Below the pieces are notes generated by a model. It did not search any database. It had not been told where the DNA came from and saw only the letters and a program-made list of their open reading frames with translations. A stretch of 64,000 nucleotides of DNA, taken from Takifugu bimaculatus (taxonomy: Eukaryota > Chordata > Actinopteri > Tetraodontiformes > Tetraodontidae). Shown here piece by piece: positions 57,601 to 64,000 of the stretch (its first letter is position 1; each line of letters starts with the position of its first letter). The position numbers and the translations under genes were made by a program. The stretch covers positions 24,945,361-25,009,360 of the forward strand of contig CP034975.1 of assembly GCA_004026145.2 (NCBI GenBank), written 5' to 3'.

Positions 57601-58218
57601 CACATTCCAAACACACAAACATCAACAGCGGTTCTTGTAGTGCTGGTTAGACGTCCCGTCCCCCATCACTGCCACGGGAAGGTGAAGGACCGTGGCGGGA
57701 CGACTGATCTTCAGTTTATTTTGTCAGATTTGCATAGTGAAATAGGTTCGTTGGGAAGTAGGCAAATTGAACATATCTAGAAAGCTGCTGAGCATTATTT
57801 AAAAAAAGACGACAGACGAATGCATGTCTGTATGTTCCTCATGAAACTGAAGAAGTGATATCGGGTTATTGCGTATGAATATATCAAGAGGGTATAAGAT
57901 TATTTCCATAAGTACGGGCCTATCTGAAAAAGATGACTGCATTTAGCTGCACCCCTTCTATTTTTCCACAAATCCACTTTATGATTAATTGTATCAATTT
58001 AATAGGATTAATAAAGATTTCACAATGCCAGAATTTAAAACAAAATTAAATATCTTTGTACTAAAGCAATTAGTACTAAAGTTACCTCTGACCTCATCAT
58101 CACTGGTGATGTAGATGGCCTCATTGGCTGAGGTTCCAAACACATAGGCTTTGCGGATGGTGGACAGCTCCTGAGGACTCATCAGGCTGAAGAGAGGCCA
58201 TTTGGTTAAGTCCACCAT
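53832..58218 (-). CDS. rcbtb1: RCC1 and BTB domain-containing protein 1
   Basis: Eleven coding exons on the minus strand: 58093-58218 (ATG at 58218-58216), 57350-57500, 57095-57261, 56699-56857, 56519-56626, 56120-56262, 55463-55653, 54530-54656, 54300-54451, 54079-54209, 53832-53972 (TGA 53834-53832). They total 1596 bases, giving 531 residues, exactly the human RCBTB1 length, with no frame correction. The N-terminal two thirds hold RCC1 propeller repeats (YAWGYNNCGQVGSGS, YGWGYNGNGQLGLGNNG). A BTB domain follows (ADLKFCVDGKYIYVHKAVL.., CEHFRSMFQS), then a BACK-like C-terminus ending CGAFRN. The segment FQSHWNEDLKEVIEID and MVDLTKW at the start favour RCBTB1 over RCBTB2. Family members are proposed CUL3 substrate adaptors; human RCBTB1 mutations cause retinal dystrophy. 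Confidence 0.95.
54957..55085. repeat. LINE-derived repeat fragment in rcbtb1 intron
   Basis: tttatatagtccttgac followed by caaagtgctttgca and an A-rich tail resembles the frequent tttatatagcgctt..aaagtgcttt repeats of fish genomes. It is a short, decayed copy. Confidence 0.4.
55463..58218 (-). CDS. rcbtb1: rcbtb1 exons: RCC1-like beta-propeller
   Basis: Seven exons, most of them holding roughly one propeller blade with a G-x-G-x-x-Q-L-G type turn. Recurring exon starts at VYAWG/VYGWG and exon ends at GE show the family's repeat-matched exon layout. The start codon is set by MVDLTKWPLF, matching the mammalian start, although the frame is open further upstream into the 5' UTR. Confidence 0.93.
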
Positions 58219-58330
58219 GATGGAAACAGTGCAGGTCTGTGTGAAGGATGGGGTGAAGGACATGAAGCTCAGTCCATGGGCATGGTAGCGACGAGAAGAG
58301 AGACCCTCTAAGATGCCACTGCTGAAGTTA
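58219..58330 (-). other. rcbtb1: rcbtb1 5' UTR part of first coding exon
   Basis: The minus-strand acceptor caacag, at 58331-58336, starts this exon. The region before the ATG has no in-frame stop, so an N-terminally extended protein is possible in principle, but it lacks family resemblance. Confidence 0.55.
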
Positions 58331-59095
58331 CTGTTGAGAAGGAATTTAAAGAGACACACAATCAGGAGGCATCCCTAGAGCAATACTTTCACATAGTAAC
58401 ATACATACGTTACATCTGAAGAGGCTGACATTACAATATTTGAATGATCTAAAGGATTTCTGGATATAATACTTGTGAGTCAAGCAACTAAAACTCAACA
58501 TGACCAGGATTAGCTTCACCATTCATGTTTTCTGTACCATAAAACTGTGGATTCACCTGCCAACCCTTGGTACAAAAAGGCTGTCAATGGACTGATAATA
58601 AACTGGAAATCAGTTTTCTGACAGTGATCAGCTGCAACGAGTTAATGCAAACCATTCTCGAACACAAAAGATCAAAAATTAATTAAATTAAAACATGGGA
58701 ACTAGTTCACACACGCACGCTGTTGGAGTCTCAATAAAACACTGACAGAAGCAGCAGCTTAAGGGGCACTAAGGATTAGCAGTATTACGAGGAAATGCTG
58801 TTACATAGTGTTGTAACAGCGCTGCTAACACTAAAGTCTAGCCTGTAAAGTGTACAAACATGTTAAATACGGGGGGAAAGCCCACAATCTTCGCTATCTG
58901 CCGAGTGCACTGCTGGTTTCCATTGTCACAAACGCATTATTCAGCAAATTGTCCAGTGAACCAACACGTTAAGCGAGTTGATGCTAGACTCATCCGCGGG
59001 GAAAGTCCTACTAAGCTAATTGGCAAAGGCTTACAAATGTTACCTTCGAACAACACAAGTGGTAAAGGAAAGAACCCAGTTTCTATGAATCCCAC

Positions 59096-59190
59096 CTGGT
59101 AAACCTGTTTATCCGTCACTAGAAGCAGCAGCTGCCTGTTGAGGAGGATCCTGTTTTCACTTTCACTGCGACGCTTTTTCCGGAAATGGG
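59096..59190 (-). promoter_or_regulatory. rcbtb1: Putative rcbtb1 non-coding exon 1 and promoter
   Basis: A minus-strand donor (ccag followed by gtggga) at 59096 could end a non-coding first exon. A perfect ttccggaaa at 59178-59186, the core of ETS-factor sites common near TATA-less vertebrate promoters, lies at its upstream edge. This is inferred from position only. Confidence 0.35.
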
Positions 59191-59219
59191 AAGAAAAACA
59201 ATGTCACGTGGTACAAGTC

Positions 59220-60740
59220 GTGACTAATCGATTGCAGAGTGGATCGATTGCTTTTGTTTTTGCATTATGTATCGAGGGAGCGTGAAGATATGGTGTAGAA
59301 TTACTTCACTCATACTGATAGTTTCCAAAATCTCCAAACAGGAATTTCCCAGTTCCTCTAGACTAATTTTTTATCCGAATATTTGTTTTGCCAGCTGACA
59401 AATTGCATGCCTGCCCTCTTTGGTGTATTTTTACTAGATTAATTGATCTATATGTCATAAGACAAGATGGCGTTATGTATAAGGGGATTTGATGATTGAT
59501 TTCCACTAAAATATTCAAAACTATAAATCCAGCCAATTTAGATCCCTCTCTCTCTCTTTCTCTCCAAGTACCTTGATTCTGTAAACAGAACCATAGTCCA
59601 TAATCTGACACCTCAGCCAACAATCCTTCAGTGGAATCTTACTCAAACAATTCCAAATGTTATAAAAGTGATAAATGTGCCTTTTAGTTCTCTTTAATGA
59701 TCAGTAACTATCCCTGCTACACCTGATCTTTTTTTGTGGAGGACAAGATTAACCAACCTCATTGTGCAAGTTCCTGTTTGCTTTTGAGTGGTTTTTTGTT
59801 TTCTTTTTAAATTTTATACTGCAAATATAAAAGCTTTCTTAGATGAGCAGCTCTCTCTTGCGCACACACACACCCTTTGAGTTTTAATTGTTATGAGTGT
59901 TATGGACCTATTTTGATGTCTATGCCTAAACACACATACACAGAAAGATACACTAGAAGAAAAACAGAGATACTCAAACCTAATCCGCCTCACTTCTAGG
60001 TTCTGGAGCTCTGTGGTGTCCTACTGTGTGCTTGACCATATCAAGTGATCTTCCAAAGCAAAAGGACCTCTGACTTCCATGACTGTGCAGCATGTGGTCA
60101 ATTGCTGCTTCCAAAGTTGCCCTAAATTTGCTTCTCAGACAACCACGCAGTCCTACATCTAGGTCAAACTTTGATGTGGAGACCCGACATTTCAGTCAAG
60201 TCAATCATTTCCTGAAAAGTGTTTCAGAAAACAGAGCTCTTCACAAGCAGAAAATGTTTATTATAGAGATGCAGCTCAGCCAACACTGAAAGATGTACCA
60301 CAGCCGCATCGCCATCCCTCACATTACTCCTATTACTGCCTTTGTGTTTTGTCCCCATTTGTCATAAGCGTACTTTTAATTTTTGAGGCGTTTCTAAGTT
60401 TATAACAGTATTATAATGCATCCTTCTTCCTCCCCGGCAGACGACACAAACACTCAGCTCCAGCATTGCCGAGACTGAAAACGTCAGATCCACCAATCCC
60501 TATTATATAAGGATATATGTTTTCACCTCAAGGCAAATCAATTCCAATAAAAAGTGCAGTCCACATTTAGCAGAGTGTGATTACGGAGCAAACGCAATCC
60601 TCTTGGAGGCAGCATGGGCCATGGAAGTGTCAAAACCACAACTACCTCAAAAATACTATTTAAGGAGATCTGCTGGAAGCTTCTTCTGCTCTAGAGCTCC
60701 TGTATGTATGAATCACAACACTCATAAGCACAGAGGATCC
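59220..60740. other. Intergenic region rcbtb1/kpna3
   Basis: AT-rich, with no coding exon recognised. Human ARL11 and EBPL occupy this interval in the corresponding mammalian order. I find no trace of either between rcbtb1 and the kpna3 exons. Confidence 0.5.
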
Positions 60741-63413
60741 AACAGCTAAACAGCAAGTTTATTTTGGTTAGGATCAGAAACACAGATCATGTCCTGAGGG
60801 TGAGATGAGGGAAAAAAAACAAAAATCCCATAACGCAAGTACGGTAACGATGGTTTTTGGTGATCAGGAGAGGAGGGAGGTCATGAGCATGACAGATTCT
60901 GCATTACAGTGTTCAGTGAATAATATTGGAGGGGAGCAGTGAGTCTCCACAGCAAAGAGCAGCACTGATGGTTCCAGTGGCAAACAACAGGGGGGCCACA
61001 CATCTCCAGTTCCTCAAACCGTTTCCTGTTGAATCAAACCCGGTTTTAGTTGAAATGAAAAACAAAAGGCACAATGATTTTCAACTCATTCTTGTCTTTA
61101 ATATGCACAAGAGTTGAAAGCATCAATGAGCCACCTTAAAGAGAAGAATTGAATCTAAATTTTATAAAAAGATATAAACAATCAGAGGCCAAAACGCTGT
61201 CTGTTGCTTTTCTCCTATTATTTTATTTAAAACAACTTTTCATTAGCAAGTAAAAATCTTGCGACAAACATAAGCTTGTATCCAATTCAGATACAAGGCA
61301 ACAAAATTGTAAATCTTTAAAGTGGCTCGGTCTAGTCGGCTAGTTCTTTTGACTGTACACCCTCTTGATAATTTTGTTCAGTAATAAAACAACTAGTCCC
61401 AAAAATCAAGTCTGAGCTGCTCATCACAGCCCTAGCTGGTAATTAAAACCCTAGTGTGACCTTTCCCCCCCACACCCCCCTCACCCAGCTCTGATCCACT
61501 CTCAGTAGTTAGCAGCCAACTAGTAGATCACAAAGTCTTCCAAGACCTGGGTGAAGGCTTGGGTTCAAAGTCTCACACCTCAGACCCAATCCCGCACGCC
61601 AAAAAACGTGGGACGGTAGAGAGAACGCGTCCCGTCACCGCAACATAGAGCAGAGAGAGAAAAAGCCAGTCCCAATTTATCTGCATGTCATCACTATACA
61701 TATGCAAGTCAAAAATAAACACAATGAAATATTGCTTCAAAAACAAAACAGAACCCCTCCCCAGCCATCGTTGACAGTTATTGTCCATCCAATGACTGTC
61801 AGCTGCAGCAGCTTTGTACAGGCTTTATGTAAATATATTCATTAGGCGGCAAGGAGGGACACACATTACATTTTTGTACAATTATTCAAATTGACTGATG
61901 ACATGTGACCTCCTCGTCAAAAGTAGGCAAGTACTGTAAAGGTCGGGACCTGGACTCCTCACATCAGCGTAGTCTTCAATAGTAAAGGTCCCATTCTGCA
62001 GGGAGACATCGCTGTGCCCCTCAGATGTGTGCATAAGACTGAAGAACAAAAAAAGTGTGGAAACTCCACAGATTCAGAAAAAGTTGCAACCTAAAAAGAA
62101 GAGTCACCAAAAAAAAAAAAAAAAAAACTTTGGAGAATTGGGAAAAAAAAATGGAAATAATCGTCAGGTCTGAAACATTCCAGGCTGAGTTTTTAAACTT
62201 GAGGCGTTTTACTATTTTGATTTCAAATGAAATCCCCTTTTCAAAGGTTCACATTCGAGGGGGTTTGGGAATCAACAAGTCCACTTGATTGGATGGGACC
62301 AATTTCTGGCTGCAGATATGGGCAAAATGTTGGAGGGGGGGGGCAAATGCTACAGCTAAGGATCCTCTTCTTCCCAAGTACATCCTACCTCACCTAAAGG
62401 CGTGTCCTTTTAGGACACTTACCCAGATCAATAAAAGCCCAAATCTGCTGTTGCTGTTTTTTAGATGCAGACAGTTACAGGTGAAATGCACTGGAAGAAA
62501 GACATAATTTATTCACATTACTAATGATTTTTAAAAAAAAAAAAAAAGATTAAGATTGAAAATTCAATAAGGGTCACCAAAAAGTGACGTCATCGAGTCA
62601 GAAATCCCATCAGTCAGTTTGCCACGGAGTCCTCATTTGCCATAGAGCCCTTTCACTCCTCCAACTGCCCCAGGGCGGTCCTGGGAGGGCAGTGGGGATC
62701 CGTGGTTAATCATGGCTTAGCACTGGGACCGGCTCTTTAAACTCGGTGGAGAAGGGGGTTATAGAGGTGCCCGACCATCAAGGAACTGTGTTACTAGACG
62801 TGGAGCTGTGTGGATTTTGTTTGTGTGCGCGTGGGTGAGGCAACACCGGAGAACAATCCCGGGGAGGGAAAGCACAAAAAAAAGAAAGAAAAAAAACCCC
62901 CCCCCACAAACAAACAGCAGTATTTTCTTCCCCACAAGTGATATGATGGCTTCTAACAGAAGTATGCACACTAATTCTAAGTGTCAAAAATTGTGTATGT
63001 TTGTGACTCAAATGTGCTTGTTTTTTTGTCTTTATGAGAAAATGACATTTGGCAATTCGACCTTGCCACAAAGGCCCCTTCATCCTTCATCCTGTTTGTA
63101 TTTTAATGGTGTTGTTGAAGCTCTGGCTGAGAACACTGGCATTCCTCCTAATGTAACGGGCCTGATGCTGACAGGATCTCATTATGGGCTGCCGTTTTTA
63201 AAGCGAAGGATGACCGTTAAAAATATTACGTTAAAAAAAGAAGAAAGGAAAAAAAACACCCCATGTGCAGACGCAGGAGTGAGTAAATCCTTCAGTGGAG
63301 TTTTCATTTTGCCGTGACGCAAAGTAAATCCTTCGGTACCAGGTTGGAGGAGAGATGGATGAATGTCTGGGGGTGATTTTAGAGTACTCGAGCAGCCGCT
63401 TGAACCAAACATC
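60741..63413 (-). other. kpna3: kpna3 3' UTR (long, approximate)
   Basis: On the minus strand, non-coding sequence follows the kpna3 stop. Possible polyadenylation signals (tttatt on the plus strand) lie at 61222-61227 and 60758-60763. Mammalian KPNA3 also has a multi-kilobase 3' UTR. Homopolymer runs (A near 62109-62127 and 62534-62547) occur inside. Open frames up to 169 codons here, such as 62808-63317 on the plus strand, lack family support. Confidence 0.5.
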
Positions 63414-63953
63414 TCAGAAATTGAATTCCTTTGTCTGCATGTTGGAGGCCGGATCAAAGTTGAAGGTCCCACCTTGTGTGTCTGGGATCAAGTTGGGATC
63501 TTCATCAATCTGTAGAGGACAGATGTCAGTCAGAGGAATGCCGGCAAAAACGACACAAACGCTTCCACTGGTGAAATACTCACATCATCCCCTGAAAAGT
63601 ACAGATCAATAATCTCAAAGGCTAATTTGTAGATATCCTCATTCTCATGATGCTGCAGATTTTCTATCTTTTCCAAACCTGGAAACACACAAGCAGACAT
63701 TGAAGTCGAGATTTGTTCTTCAACCAGGAACATAATTTAAACTGGGACTGGCGTATTGCACGGCACTAAAGCGGTACCGCAGACACGGACCTCCACACTC
63801 CTCTATGATCTCTGCAATATTGCTGGCTTCATCTCCGGCCATGATGAGAATATTCTTCAAGCCGTCCAGGACGACCTGCACCACCTGGGAGTCTTTCACC
63901 GACAGCAGGTTGCAGAAAGGCGGGATGACGCCCTGCTCCACCAGGAACTGCAC
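63414..63953 (-). CDS. kpna3: Importin subunit alpha-4 (KPNA3), 3' exons only
   Basis: Three minus-strand exons: 63791-63953, 63584-63678 and 63414-63509 (TGA 63416-63414). They encode the last armadillo repeats (VIPPFCNLLSVKDSQVVQ, ILIMAGDEASNIAEIIEECG, HENEDIYKLAFEIID) and the acidic C-terminal tail that binds the export receptor CAS (GGTFNFDP..TKEFNF). The tail ending matches KPNA3 rather than KPNA4. Importin alpha adapts classical nuclear localisation signals to importin beta for transport into the nucleus. The gene continues past the right edge; acceptor gtgcag precedes the first visible exon. No frame errors. Confidence 0.95.
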
Positions 63954-64000
63954 CTGCACATGCACGTGCACACCGCAGCCATAACTGAACGCACCTCCCC

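Noticed and set aside
62808..63317. 169-codon plus-strand open frame in the kpna3 3' UTR
   Set aside because: It runs over homopolymer A tracts, is antisense to kpna3, and has no recognisable domain or codon pattern.

Overview
This is a stretch of vertebrate nuclear DNA, almost certainly from a ray-finned fish, probably a percomorph teleost. Genes are split into many small exons with GT-AG introns, some only 75-90 bp. The deduced proteins are close to vertebrate families, and the non-coding DNA carries fish-type repeats: long (TG)n tracts, a Tc1-like relic, a Tigger/pogo relic and a SINE fragment.

Five protein-coding loci are visible. (1) atp11a, + strand, enters from the left (its first coding exon lies outside) and fills 3603-18777, with a 3' end near 20.9 kb. 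It encodes a class 6 P4-ATPase phospholipid flippase. (2) mcf2l, + strand, 22005-44019, encodes a Dbl-family Rho guanine nucleotide exchange factor with SEC14, spectrin, DH, PH and SH3 modules and three candidate first exons. (3) phf11-like, + strand, 48724-52189, encodes an extended PHD-finger protein. (4) rcbtb1, - strand, 53832-58218, encodes an RCC1-repeat/BTB protein and has a complete 531-residue reading frame. (5) The last three coding exons of kpna3 (importin alpha), - strand, 63414-63953, continue beyond the right edge.

atp11a-mcf2l and phf11-rcbtb1-kpna3 each match a neighbourhood on human chromosome 13 (13q34 and 13q14), but there the two blocks lie far apart. Here they sit side by side, and a dead Tigger element (47196 to about 48215) lies in the gap between them. 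phf11 and rcbtb1 are convergent, with polyadenylation signals about 0.4 kb apart. rcbtb1 and kpna3 run in the same direction. The five genes do not form a shared pathway; their grouping reflects conserved synteny.

The most important quality observation is a set of isolated +1-base shifts inside otherwise well-conserved exons: two in atp11a, three clear and two likely in mcf2l, one likely in phf11, and none in rcbtb1 or the kpna3 exons. Most can be explained as a one-base homopolymer extension, which points to residual long-read consensus errors rather than dead genes. I found no evidence for a wholly new biological system. The best biological leads are a long TG tract abutting an mcf2l splice acceptor, phase-matched alternative first exons of mcf2l, alternative C-termini and a 24-nt microexon in atp11a, and a stop-free 75-nt intron next to the atp11a catalytic site.
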